Below, one piece after another: positions 6,751-13,857 of a DNA stretch of 18,968 nucleotides. The DNA lies in the NCBI GenBank assembly GCA_023424095.1, contig JAFAEG010000086.1:1-18968 (forward strand), written 5' to 3'. Made by a program: the position numbers and the translations under genes. The DNA comes from Pseudomonadota bacterium. GTDB lineage: Bacteria; Pseudomonadota; Alphaproteobacteria; Sphingomonadales; Sphingomonadaceae. The notes under the pieces were generated by a model, which had not been told where the DNA came from, did no database searches, and worked only from the letters and a program-made list of their open reading frames with translations. Each line of letters opens with the position of its first letter. The first letter of the stretch is position 1.

Positions 6751-8348
6751 CCCGGCGTCAGCACCGTATCGACCGCTTCCGGCGCGAGGTCCGGATAATC
6801 GAGCGTGTAATGCAGCCCGCGGCTTTCCTTGCGGTGGAGGGCGCAGCGGACGATCAATTCGGCAGCTTGGAGCAGATTGCGCAATTCGATCAGATCCGGA
6901 GTCACGCGGAAATTGCCATAATGTTCGGCGATCTCCTCGTTCAGCATGCGGATCCTGTTCTGCGCGCGCTTCAGCCGCTTGGTGGTCCGCACGATGCCGA
7001 CATAATTCCACATGAAGCGGCGGATCTCGGTCCAGTTCTGCTTGATCACCACTTCCTCGTCGGAATCGGTGACTCGGCTTTCGTCCCACGGCCGGATTGC
7101 GGGCGGCGGCGGCAGCTCGTCCCAATGGGCATTGATGTGCGCCGCGACCGCGCGGCCATAGACGAAGCATTCCAGCAGCGAATTCGACGCCAGCCGGTTC
7201 GCCCCATGCAGCCCCGATTGGGTCACCTCGCCCGCCGCATAAAGGCCGGGCAGATCGGTCCGCCCGTCCATGTCCACGATCACCCCGCCGCAGGTATAAT
7301 GCTGCGCCGGAACGACCGGGATCGGCTGCGTGGTCATGTCGATGCCGAGCCCGAGCAGCTTGTCATAGATGTTCGGGAAATGCCCCTTCACGAACTCCGG
7401 CGGCTGATGGCTGATGTCGAGATGGACATAGTCCAGGCCGAAGCGCTTAATCTCCGCATCGTTCGCCCGAGCGACGATGTCGCGCGGCGCAAGCTCCTCG
7501 CGCGGATCGTAATAAGGCATGAAGCGCTTGCCCGTGGTCGGGTTGATCAGCCGCCCGCCTTCACCCCGCACTGCCTCGGTGATCAGGAAATTCTTGACCT
7601 CCAGATTGTACAGGCAGGTCGGGTGGAATTGCATGAATTCCATGTTCGACACGCGCGCCCCGGCGCGCCACGCCATCGCGATCCCGTCGCCGGTCGCCCC
7701 CTTCGGCGCGGTGGAGAACAGATAGGTCCGCCCCGCGCCGCCGGTGGCCAGCACGGTGGCGTTGGCGGTGAACAATTCCACCGCGCCGGTCGCCTTGTTG
7801 ACCGCGTAGCAGCCCCAGACCTGGCCGGCGCCGGAATAGCGTTCCTCGTGCCGGCTGGTGGCGAGATCGACCACCACCATGTCCGGCACCATGCGGATGT
7901 TCGGATGCGCCAGCGCCGCCTTGATCAGCGCCTGCTGCACCGCCCAGCCGGTCGCGTCGTCGACATGGACGATGCGGCGATGGCTGTGCCCGCCCTCGCG
8001 CGTCAAATGCCAGCGGCCGTTTGAACCCTCGCTCCCATCGGGCGCGGTGAAGGCGACGCCCAAGTCGGCCAGATTCTCGATCGCCGCCGGCGCATTCTCG
8101 ACCACGAACTCGACCACGGCGCGGTCGTTCAGCCCGGCGCCCGCGGTCATCGTGTCCTCGATATGGCTTTCGAACGTGTCGCCTTCCTCGAGCACCGCCG
8201 CGATCCCGCCCTGCGCCCAGGCGGTCGAACCCTCGTCAAAGCCGCCCTTGGCGAGCACGGTCACCTTGAACCGCTCGGCCATGTTCAGCGCCGCCGTCAG
8301 CCCCGCCGCGCCGGAGCCGATGATCAGGATGTCGCTGCTATTAGCCAA
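6747..8348 (-). CDS. nadB: L-aspartate oxidase
   Basis: A flavoprotein that oxidises L-aspartate to iminoaspartate, the first step of de novo NAD synthesis in the cytoplasm. The 533-residue product has the FAD dinucleotide-binding start DILIIGSGAAGL (6-17), then STAWAQGGIAA, HSHRRIVHVDDATG, the HPTCLYN segment, GEGGRLINP, HYTCGGV and SGLHGANRLASNSLLE, all typical of NadB and its succinate dehydrogenase flavoprotein relatives. The NadB-specific C-terminal helical domain is present. The start is TTG (8348-8346), preceded by a GGGG about six bases upstream; no in-frame ATG lies close by and the fold requires a start here. nadA and nadC are not adjacent. The TAG stop interlocks with the nhaA stop. 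Confidence 0.95.
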   Translation of the reverse strand: MANSSDILIIGSGAAGLTAALNMAERFKVTVLAKGGFDEGSTAWAQGGIAAVLEEGDTFESHIEDTMTAGAGLNDRAVVEFVVENAPAAIENLADLGVAFTAPDGSEGSNGRWHLTREGGHSHRRIVHVDDATGWAVQQALIKAALAHPNIRMVPDMVVVDLATSRHEERYSGAGQVWGCYAVNKATGAVELFTANATVLATGGAGRTYLFSTAPKGATGDGIAMAWRAGARVSNMEFMQFHPTCLYNLEVKNFLITEAVRGEGGRLINPTTGKRFMPYYDPREELAPRDIVARANDAEIKRFGLDYVHLDISHQPPEFVKGHFPNIYDKLLGLGIDMTTQPIPVVPAQHYTCGGVIVDMDGRTDLPGLYAAGEVTQSGLHGANRLASNSLLECFVYGRAVAAHINAHWDELPPPPAIRPWDESRVTDSDEEVVIKQNWTEIRRFMWNYVGIVRTTKRLKRAQNRIRMLNEEIAEHYGNFRVTPDLIELRNLLQAAELIVRCALHRKESRGLHYTLDYPDLAPEAVDTVLTPG

Positions 8349-8365
8349 ACCAAACCCCGTCCTGG

Positions 8366-8435
8366 CTGAGCTTGTCGAAGCCCTGCCTTTCTCTTGCGCT
8401 GGTTAGAAGGAAGGACCCGCCTTCGACAAGCTCAG
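8366..8435. repeat. 15-bp inverted repeat between ABC ATPase and nadB
   Basis: CTGAGCTTGTCGAAG (8366-8380) and CTTCGACAAGCTCAG (8421-8435) are perfect 15-bp complements separated by 40 bases. Outside the arms, CCCCG occurs in mirrored positions as well (8356-8360 and 8441-8445 region). The pair lies just past the ABC ATPase stop and just before the nadB ribosome binding site. The arm sequence resembles a short dispersed repeat that I recall as very frequent in intergenic DNA of sphingomonads and other proteobacteria. It may act as a transcript 3'-end hairpin for the ATPase. Confidence 0.65.
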
Positions 8436-8449
8436 GCGAGCGGGGCAGG

Positions 8450-9382
8450 TCATGCCGCCGCCCGGGTCAGGTTCAGGAACACGTCCTCCAGGTCGGCCTC
8501 GCGCGTCGACACGTCGACGATCCCCAGCCCCTCGCGGCCGAGCGCGCCGAGCACTTCGCCGGCATTCACCTTGTCCTTGCGGTAGGTGATGACGAGCGTC
8601 CGGCTGCCCTTCAGCTCGACCTTCTCGAAGCAGATATTGTCCGGCACCGCGTCCAGATCGCGGTCTACCGTCACCTCGACCGCTTTCTCCTGCGCCATGC
8701 CGACCAGGGCGCGGGTCTCCTCATTGGCGATCAAAGTGCCGTGATTGATGATCGCGATCCGGTCGCAAAGCTCTTCGGCTTCCTCGAGATAATGGGTGGT
8801 CAGCACCACCGTCACGCCCTGGGCGTTCAGCTCGCGGACGAATTCCCAGAGCTGCTGACGCAGTTCCACGTCCACGCCTGCGGTCGGCTCATCGAGCACC
8901 AGGATGGGCGGCGAATGGACCATTGCCTTGGCGACCAGCAGCCGGCGCTTCATCCCGCCCGACAGCGTGCGCGCATAGGCCTTCGCCTTGTCCTCCAGCC
9001 GCACCGCGCGGAGCAATTCCATCGACCGCCGATCGGCTTTCGGCACACCGTAGAGGCCGGCCTGCAATTCCAGCGTCTCGAACGGCGTGAAGAAGGGGTC
9101 GAACAGGATTTCCTGCGGCACGATGCCGATCGCGCGCTTGGCGTTGCGCGGGTTGGCGTCGATGTCGAAGCCCCAGATCTCGGCCGTCCCGGCCGTCTTT
9201 GTCACCATCCCGGACAGGATGTTGATCAAGGTCGATTTGCCCGCGCCATTGGGCCCCAGCAGTCCGAAAATCTGCCCGCGCGGGACGTCGATCGTCACCC
9301 CGTCCAGCGCGCGCTTCGGCGGGCTGCCCTTGGCGGCATAGGTTTTCTGCAGATTGTCGATGCGGATGGCGGCTTCGGTCAC
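8450..9382 (-). CDS. ABC transporter ATP-binding protein, ABC-2/drug-export type
   Basis: The ATPase subunit of an ABC transporter, cytoplasmic and membrane-associated through its partner. With the GTG at 9382 it has 310 residues. It shows Walker A GPNGAGKST (43-51), a Q-loop near VPQEIL, the signature LSGGMKRRL, Walker B ILVLDEPTAGVD, and the H-loop TTHYLEEAEELCDR. The C-terminal extension with SREADLEDVFLNLT is typical of ABC-2 exporters of the DrrA/NatA/CcmA-like group. The frame stays open upstream to 9559, but those 59 residues are not ABC-like and overlap the divergent symporter start, so I use the GTG. No permease gene is adjacent: the next gene on this strand is nadB, beyond the inverted repeat. 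The substrate is unknown. Confidence 0.9.
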   Translation of the reverse strand: MTEAAIRIDNLQKTYAAKGSPPKRALDGVTIDVPRGQIFGLLGPNGAGKSTLINILSGMVTKTAGTAEIWGFDIDANPRNAKRAIGIVPQEILFDPFFTPFETLELQAGLYGVPKADRRSMELLRAVRLEDKAKAYARTLSGGMKRRLLVAKAMVHSPPILVLDEPTAGVDVELRQQLWEFVRELNAQGVTVVLTTHYLEEAEELCDRIAIINHGTLIANEETRALVGMAQEKAVEVTVDRDLDAVPDNICFEKVELKGSRTLVITYRKDKVNAGEVLGALGREGLGIVDVSTREADLEDVFLNLTRAAA

Positions 9383-9420
9383 CGGGCGGATGTAGTGGCT
9401 TTCGAGACAACGGGAAAGCG

Positions 9421-9459
9421 GGAGCACAGGCTGCTCCAAAAGGCCGCTCCGGGAGCAGC
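9421..9459. promoter_or_regulatory. Nested palindromes between divergent ABC ATPase and symporter genes
   Basis: In the 167-bp gap between the divergent starts, GGAGCA (9421-9426) pairs with TGCTCC (9432-9437), GCTCC with GGAGC around 9446-9456, and GCTGCTCC (9430-9437) with GGAGCAGC (9452-9459). These pairings exclude one another. As DNA the region offers several GGAGC/GCTCC half-sites and may bind a regulator of one or both genes. No convincing -35/-10 pair could be assigned. Confidence 0.35.
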
Positions 9460-9549
9460 AACTTGCCCGCCCGGAACGAAGTTTGGCCGAACCGTGCAAA
9501 CTTACCCGCCGCCATTTATCGCCGCTTTGTGCGCTGCAATATCGACGCA

Positions 9550-10869
9550 ATGTCCGCATCCGTTCCGCCCCGCCGCCGCTTCAGTTTCACCGCGCAGATC
9601 GCGCTGGCGATGGCGGCCGGCATCGCCCTTGGCCTCGTCGCGCGGGCGGGCGGCTCGGACACCGCCTGGCTCGCCGAGACATTGGCGACGATCGGCACGG
9701 TCTTCGTCCAATTGCTGAAGGCGATCGTCGCGCCCCTGGTATTCGCCGCCGTTATCGCCAGCATCGCCGAGCTTGGCGGGCTCACGAACGGCGCCCGGCT
9801 GGCGGCGCGCACCTTGCTCTGGTTCGCGCTCACCGCTGCAATCGCCGTAGCGATCGGCCTCGCTTTGGGCCTGCTGCTTCAGCCTGGGGCGCAATCCGGT
9901 GTCGCGATCGAGGCCGCGCGCGCGCCGGCCACGATCGGCGGCTGGACCGATTTCCTGAAGAGTCTGATCCCGGCCAACATTTTCGGCCTCTCGGCCAGTA
10001 CGACGATCGGCGAGGATGGCCGCGCCGCCACCGCGATCGGCTTCAACATCTTGCAGGTGCTGGTCGTCGCCATCGTCCTGGGCGTCGCGGCGCTGAAGGC
10101 CGGGGAGGCGGGCAAGCCGTTCATCGCCTTCGCCCGGTCTTTGCTCGCCATCATCCGCAAGGTGCTGAACTGGATCATCGCGCTGACGCCGCTCGGCACG
10201 CTCGGCCTGATCGGCGCCGCCACCGCCCGCTACGGCTGGGACGCGCTCGCCCCGCTCGGCCAGTTCGCCATGGCCATCTATCTCGGCCTCGCCCTCGTCC
10301 TGTTCGGCCTTTATCCGCTGCTGCTGCGGCTGAACGGGATTGGCGTGCGGCATTTCTTCGCCGCCGCCTGGCCAGCGATCCAGCTCGGCTTCGTCACCCG
10401 CTCGTCGATCGCCACGCTCCCGGTGACCGAAAAGGCGGTCGAGCAGATGGGCGTCCCCCGCGCCTACGCCAGCTTCGCCGTGCCGCTGGGCGCGACCACC
10501 AAGATGGACGGCTGCGCGGCCATCTACCCGGCGATCGCGGCTTTGTTTGTGGCGCAATATTACGGCCTCGCGCTCGGCCCGCTCGATTATGCGCTGATCG
10601 CGATGGTCTCGGTGCTCGGCTCGGCCGCGACCGCCGGCATGACCGGCGCGACGGTGATGCTCACGCTCACTCTGTCCACGCTCGGCCTGCCGCTGGAAGG
10701 CGTCGGCCTGCTGCTGGCGATCGATCCGATCCTCGACATGGGCCGCACCGCGACCAACGTCGCTGGCCAGGCTTTGGTGCCGGTGATCGTCGCCAAGCGC
10801 GAGGGGCTGGTCGCCGATCCCGAGCCGTTGCCGGGCGCGGCGAGCCCGGACCGCCTTGCCACCGCCTGA
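9550..10869 (+). CDS. Dicarboxylate/amino acid:cation symporter family (DAACS/GltP-like)
   Basis: A hydrophobic 439-residue protein of the glutamate/dicarboxylate transporter family, expected to form an inner-membrane trimer with elevator-type transport. HP1 shows TRSSIATLPV (around 283-292), TM7 GATTKMDG (314-321), HP2 GSAATAGMTGATVML, and TM8 IDPILDMGRTATNVAGQ (391-407). Asp396 and Arg399 match the substrate-contacting Asp394 and Arg397 of archaeal GltPh, so an acidic substrate is likely. Several Na+ ligands differ: the NMDG asparagine is Lys318, the Na1 aspartate (GltPh D405) is Gln407, and Ser93 of GltPh is Ala96. Ion coupling may therefore be unlike that of sodium-driven members. The ATG at 9550 is preferred to upstream in-frame starts, which give a poor N-terminus. 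The zinc-finger gene follows 40 bp downstream. Confidence 0.9.
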   Translation: MSASVPPRRRFSFTAQIALAMAAGIALGLVARAGGSDTAWLAETLATIGTVFVQLLKAIVAPLVFAAVIASIAELGGLTNGARLAARTLLWFALTAAIAVAIGLALGLLLQPGAQSGVAIEAARAPATIGGWTDFLKSLIPANIFGLSASTTIGEDGRAATAIGFNILQVLVVAIVLGVAALKAGEAGKPFIAFARSLLAIIRKVLNWIIALTPLGTLGLIGAATARYGWDALAPLGQFAMAIYLGLALVLFGLYPLLLRLNGIGVRHFFAAAWPAIQLGFVTRSSIATLPVTEKAVEQMGVPRAYASFAVPLGATTKMDGCAAIYPAIAALFVAQYYGLALGPLDYALIAMVSVLGSAATAGMTGATVMLTLTLSTLGLPLEGVGLLLAIDPILDMGRTATNVAGQALVPVIVAKREGLVADPEPLPGAASPDRLATA

Positions 10870-10909
10870 GATGATTGAAGCCGCCGCCCGGCATTGCTAG
10901 GGCGGCGCC

Positions 10910-11101
10910 ATGGCCAGCCAGTCTTCCGCCCCCGAAACCGCTTACGTCACCAGCCACCGCGTCGCCTGCGACGGCCTCGCGGCCGATCCCGCGCTCGGCC
11001 ACCCGCGCGTCTGGCTGCAGATCGACGAGAAGGGCTTCGTCGAATGCGGCTATTGCGACAAGCGCTTCGTGCTGACGGGTGGCCCGGCCGACGACCGCTA
11101 G
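10910..11101 (+). CDS. CHCC-type zinc-finger protein (NDUFS6-like)
   Basis: A 63-residue protein that is almost entirely one zf-CHCC domain. The likely zinc ligands are Cys20 (RVACDG), His31 (LGHPRVWLQI), Cys46 and Cys49 (VECGYCDKRFVL). The same domain occurs in the mitochondrial complex I accessory subunit NDUFS6 and in short alphaproteobacterial homologues, so a link to respiratory complex I is possible; this is family knowledge and nothing nearby encodes complex I. The start ATG at 10910 follows a short GCCGCC/GGCGGC inverted repeat in the 40-bp gap after the symporter. The gene ends 6 bp before the convergent NUDIX stop. Confidence 0.88.
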   Translation: MASQSSAPETAYVTSHRVACDGLAADPALGHPRVWLQIDEKGFVECGYCDKRFVLTGGPADDR

Positions 11102-11107
11102 GCCCCG

Positions 11108-11563
11108 CTACCAGCGCGGTGAGACCGGCTGCTCGCGGCGATATTCGGCGATCCGGCGCGCCGTCGCCGCGGACAAGGTCTCCGGCAGCGCATCGAGCGT
11201 GAAGAAGCGCGCTTCCGCCACCTCCACGCCATCGGCCTCCGCCTGGTCCCGCGTCCGCGCGGTGAACAAATGGATGGTGTCGCGCCGACCCTCCAGCTCC
11301 GACACGTAGATGCCGAACAAGGTCAGGTCGTCGGCATCGACCCCGACCTCCTCCCTCACCTCCCGCGCCGCAGCCGCCATCGGCGCCTCGTGCCTTTTCA
11401 CGCCGCCGCCCGGCAGCAAATGCTGCTGCGTCTTGCCGTAATTGTTGCGCACCAGCAGCAAGTGGCCGTCGCCATCGAACAGCATCACCTTCACACCGAC
11501 CGTTTTCACCCGAAGCAGCCGATAGAGCGTGCGGCGGGCATGATGGGCGATCTGCAGGAGCAT
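11108..11563 (-). CDS. NUDIX hydrolase
   Basis: A 151-residue protein with a complete NUDIX box from Gly53 to Val75: Gly53, Glu59, then REVREEVGV at 67-75, matching G-x5-E-x7-REU-x-EE-x-GU. Such enzymes cleave nucleoside diphosphates linked to another group. The fold begins at VKTVGVKVMLFDGDGHLLLVR-like strands (19-39, hydrophobic then charged), as in small housekeeping NUDIX proteins. The precise substrate is not readable from sequence. The ATG at 11563 lies 9 bp past the stop of the upstream oxygenase gene on the same strand, so the two are probably co-transcribed. Confidence 0.92.
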   Translation of the reverse strand: MLLQIAHHARRTLYRLLRVKTVGVKVMLFDGDGHLLLVRNNYGKTQQHLLPGGGVKRHEAPMAAAAREVREEVGVDADDLTLFGIYVSELEGRRDTIHLFTARTRDQAEADGVEVAEARFFTLDALPETLSAATARRIAEYRREQPVSPRW

Positions 11564-11572
11564 GCGCCGAAG

Positions 11573-12286
11573 CTAGGCGATCGCGGGCAAAGGCGGCCAG
11601 GTCGCCAGCGTGAAGTCGCGTGTCGCGTCCATCTCGCCGCGCGGGCCACGCGCCCAGGCGCTGAACGACCGGCGCGGCCCGCCGGACAGAAGGCGCGATA
11701 CGCGGTGCTGAAGCTCGCCGTCGGTGCGGAAGATGGCCAGCGAGCCGGGGGCGGAGGCGTGATAGGCCAGCATCGGCTCGCGGTCCGCCTTGCGCCTGAG
11801 TTCGAAGCGCGCGCCCTCGACCGGCGCGGTCGTCAGGTTGATCACCATCGCCAGCCGCCGCGTCCCGCTGCCCGTATCGCGGTGCCAGCCCACCGCATTG
11901 CCCGGCAGCATCTGCGCCAGATGGCCTTCGATATGATGCACGGGCGGGCAGCCGGAAATCGCCTCCAGCCAGCGCATGAAGGGGCGCCGGGCCAGCGCGA
12001 CGCAGAACGGCAAAGCGAGCGAAACGGACATGTCGGTGGTCCGCACGCCGAGCGGCCCGCTGTCGACCTCGCGAAAATCGGCGCGGGCCGCGAGCCCGAT
12101 GAAGCTCTGCAGCAGGCCCGGCTCAAGCACGTCGTGCAGCACGACCCCGCCCTGGCCGGCGATTGCTTCCGCGATCGCTTCATTCGTCTCCGGCCCAGCC
12201 AGGATCTGCGTGCCGGCCGCGCCGATCAGGATCGGCGAGCAGACGACCGGCGCTTCCGGATAGACCACATCGTCGTCCGCGCTCAT
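11573..12286 (-). CDS. 2-oxoglutarate/Fe(II)-dependent oxygenase, prolyl-hydroxylase-like
   Basis: A 237-residue protein with a double-stranded beta-helix iron site: His135 and Asp137 (GWHRDTG) form the HxD pair, His194 (LQHRVSRL) is the distal histidine, and Arg205 or Arg206 (GGPRRSFSAW) is placed to bind 2-oxoglutarate. This is the pattern of P4Hc-type oxygenases, which hydroxylate a protein or small molecule while converting 2-oxoglutarate to succinate. The substrate is unknown. The start at 12286 has GGGGAG 7-8 bases upstream and is preferred to an in-frame ATG at 12316. It lies 9 bp upstream of the NUDIX gene and divergent from tldD, with a palindrome in the shared gap. Confidence 0.85.
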   Translation of the reverse strand: MSADDDVVYPEAPVVCSPILIGAAGTQILAGPETNEAIAEAIAGQGGVVLHDVLEPGLLQSFIGLAARADFREVDSGPLGVRTTDMSVSLALPFCVALARRPFMRWLEAISGCPPVHHIEGHLAQMLPGNAVGWHRDTGSGTRRLAMVINLTTAPVEGARFELRRKADREPMLAYHASAPGSLAIFRTDGELQHRVSRLLSGGPRRSFSAWARGPRGEMDATRDFTLATWPPLPAIA

Positions 12287-12311
12287 TCGCTCTCCCCGGC
12301 CACCCTCACGC

Positions 12312-12339
12312 GACATTGGCGGGTTCGGGCCGCCATGTC
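12312..12339. promoter_or_regulatory. 10-bp inverted repeat between divergent oxygenase and tldD
   Basis: GACATTGGCGG (12312-12322) and CCGCCATGTC (12330-12339) are complementary over 10 bp with one bulged T, around a 7-base centre. The element lies 26 bp upstream of the oxygenase ATG and about 94 bp upstream of tldD. It looks like a dyad operator or a leader hairpin. No matching regulator gene is in the window. Confidence 0.4.
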
Positions 12340-12415
12340 ATTCGGTCTTCACCGGAAAATCGTCCGCCGAACCGGGCGGTCGCCACGGCATGCCGAACTG
12401 GCGCGCGCCGCGCTT

Positions 12416-12432
12416 GCCCCTATATCGGGGGC
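12416..12432 (+). promoter_or_regulatory. Short hairpin / ribosome binding site directly before tldD
   Basis: GCCCC (12416-12420) pairs with GGGGC (12428-12432), immediately before the ATG at 12433, with TATATCG as loop. The G run is the only Shine-Dalgarno candidate and would be inside the stem. The CTATAT at 12420-12425 also resembles an alphaproteobacterial -10 box, which would give a nearly leaderless mRNA; no good -35 is visible. Either reading is weakly supported. Confidence 0.3.
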
Positions 12433-13857
12433 ATGACCTCCGATCCTCGCTCCTTCCTCTATCGCCCCGGCGGCCTCGACCCTGATCTGGCCAAGCGCCT
12501 CACCGCAAATGCGCTCGGCCGCCTCGATGATGGCGAGCTCTTCCTCCAGTACACGGCGTCGGAGAGCTTCGGCTTTGACGACGGGCGGCTGAAGACCGCC
12601 GATTTCAACACCCATGCCGGCTTCGGCCTGCGCGGTGTGTCGGGCGAGACCACCGCCTTCGCCCACGCCAACGAGATCAGCGAGGCGGCGATCAAGCGCG
12701 CGGCCGAGACGCTGACCATCCTCGATCCGCGCAAAGGCGCCGCCGCCGCACCGCCGCGCGGCACCAATTCGCGCCTTTATGTCGACGACGATCCGCTGAA
12801 CCTGATCCCGTTCGCGAAAAAGGTCGCGCTGTGCCAGCAGATCGACGCCGCCGCCCGCGCCCGCGATCCGCGCGTGGCGCAGGTGTCGGTGATGCTCGCC
12901 GCCTCCTGGAGCGTGGTGGAGATCGTCCGCGCGGACGGTTTCGTCGCCCATGACGTGCGCCCGCTCGTGCGCCTCAACGTCTCTATCGTCGCCGAACAGA
13001 ATGGCCGGCGCGAGAGCGGCTATCACGGCCTCGGCGGGCGCTATCTGTACGACAGCCTGTTCGAGCCGGCGACCTGGAACCGGGCGATCGACATCGCGCT
13101 GGCGCAGGCGCTCGTGAATCTCGACAGCGTCGCCGCCCCGGCGGGCGAATTCACCGTCGTGCTCGGCAATGGCTGGCCCGGCGTGCTGCTCCACGAGGCG
13201 ATCGGCCACCCGCTGGAAGGCGATTTCAACCGCAAGGGCACGAGCGCCTTTTCGGGCCGGATCGGCGAGCGCGTCGCCGCGCCCGGCGTCACCGTGGTCG
13301 ATGACGGCTCGATCGGCCAGCGCCGCGGTTCGCTGACGATCGACGACGAAGGCACGCCGACCCAGTGCAACACCCTGATCGAGGACGGCATCCTCAAGGG
13401 CTATATCCACGACCGGCTGAATGCCCGGCTGATGGGCGTCGCGCCGCCCGGCAATGGCCGCCGCGAGAACTTCTCCCATGCGCCGATGCCGCGCATGACC
13501 AACACCTTCATGCTGGGCGGCAAGGACGATCCGGGCGAGATCCTCGCCCGCGCCAAGAACGGCATCTACGCCAAGAGCTTCGGCGGCGGGCAGGTCGACA
13601 TCACCAGCGGCAAGTTCGTCTTCAGCTGCACCGAGGCCTACAAGATCGAGAACGGCAAACTCGGCGCGCCGATCAAGGGCGCGACCCTGATCGGCGACGG
13701 GCCGAGCGTGCTCACCAAGGTCGCGGCGATCGGCAACGACATGGAATTGGACGAAGGCGTCGGCGTCTGCGGCAAGGGCGGCCAGTCCGTCCCCGCCGGC
13801 GTCGGCCAGCCGACCTTGCTGATCACCGGGCTAACGGTGGGCGGCACGGCGGCGTGA
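12433..13857 (+). CDS. tldD: Metalloprotease TldD
   Basis: TldD is the catalytic zinc peptidase of the TldD/TldE heterodimer, which degrades unfolded peptides and, in known cases, matures or destroys peptides such as microcin B17 precursor and the antitoxin CcdA. The 474-residue product (E. coli about 481) has the HEXXXH motif HEAIGH at 254-259 and the conserved C-terminal cysteine Cys446 in VCGKGGQSVPAGVGQP, the third zinc ligand. The partner TldE (PmbA) is not in this window. The start at 12433 (MTSDPRSFL) is used because the upstream frame overlaps the divergent oxygenase gene. The stop codon overlaps the GTG of the next gene by 4 bp, so the two are coupled. Confidence 0.95.
   Translation: MTSDPRSFLYRPGGLDPDLAKRLTANALGRLDDGELFLQYTASESFGFDDGRLKTADFNTHAGFGLRGVSGETTAFAHANEISEAAIKRAAETLTILDPRKGAAAAPPRGTNSRLYVDDDPLNLIPFAKKVALCQQIDAAARARDPRVAQVSVMLAASWSVVEIVRADGFVAHDVRPLVRLNVSIVAEQNGRRESGYHGLGGRYLYDSLFEPATWNRAIDIALAQALVNLDSVAAPAGEFTVVLGNGWPGVLLHEAIGHPLEGDFNRKGTSAFSGRIGERVAAPGVTVVDDGSIGQRRGSLTIDDEGTPTQCNTLIEDGILKGYIHDRLNARLMGVAPPGNGRRENFSHAPMPRMTNTFMLGGKDDPGEILARAKNGIYAKSFGGGQVDITSGKFVFSCTEAYKIENGKLGAPIKGATLIGDGPSVLTKVAAIGNDMELDEGVGVCGKGGQSVPAGVGQPTLLITGLTVGGTAA

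Noticed and set aside
5538..8024. 828-codon open frame on the plus strand
   Set aside because: It overlaps nhaA in another frame and then runs antisense through nadB. Its product is Arg/Gly/His-rich with no domain, a usual artefact of GC-rich DNA.
12349..13479. 376-codon open frame antisense to tldD
   Set aside because: Shadow of tldD, with no recognisable domain.
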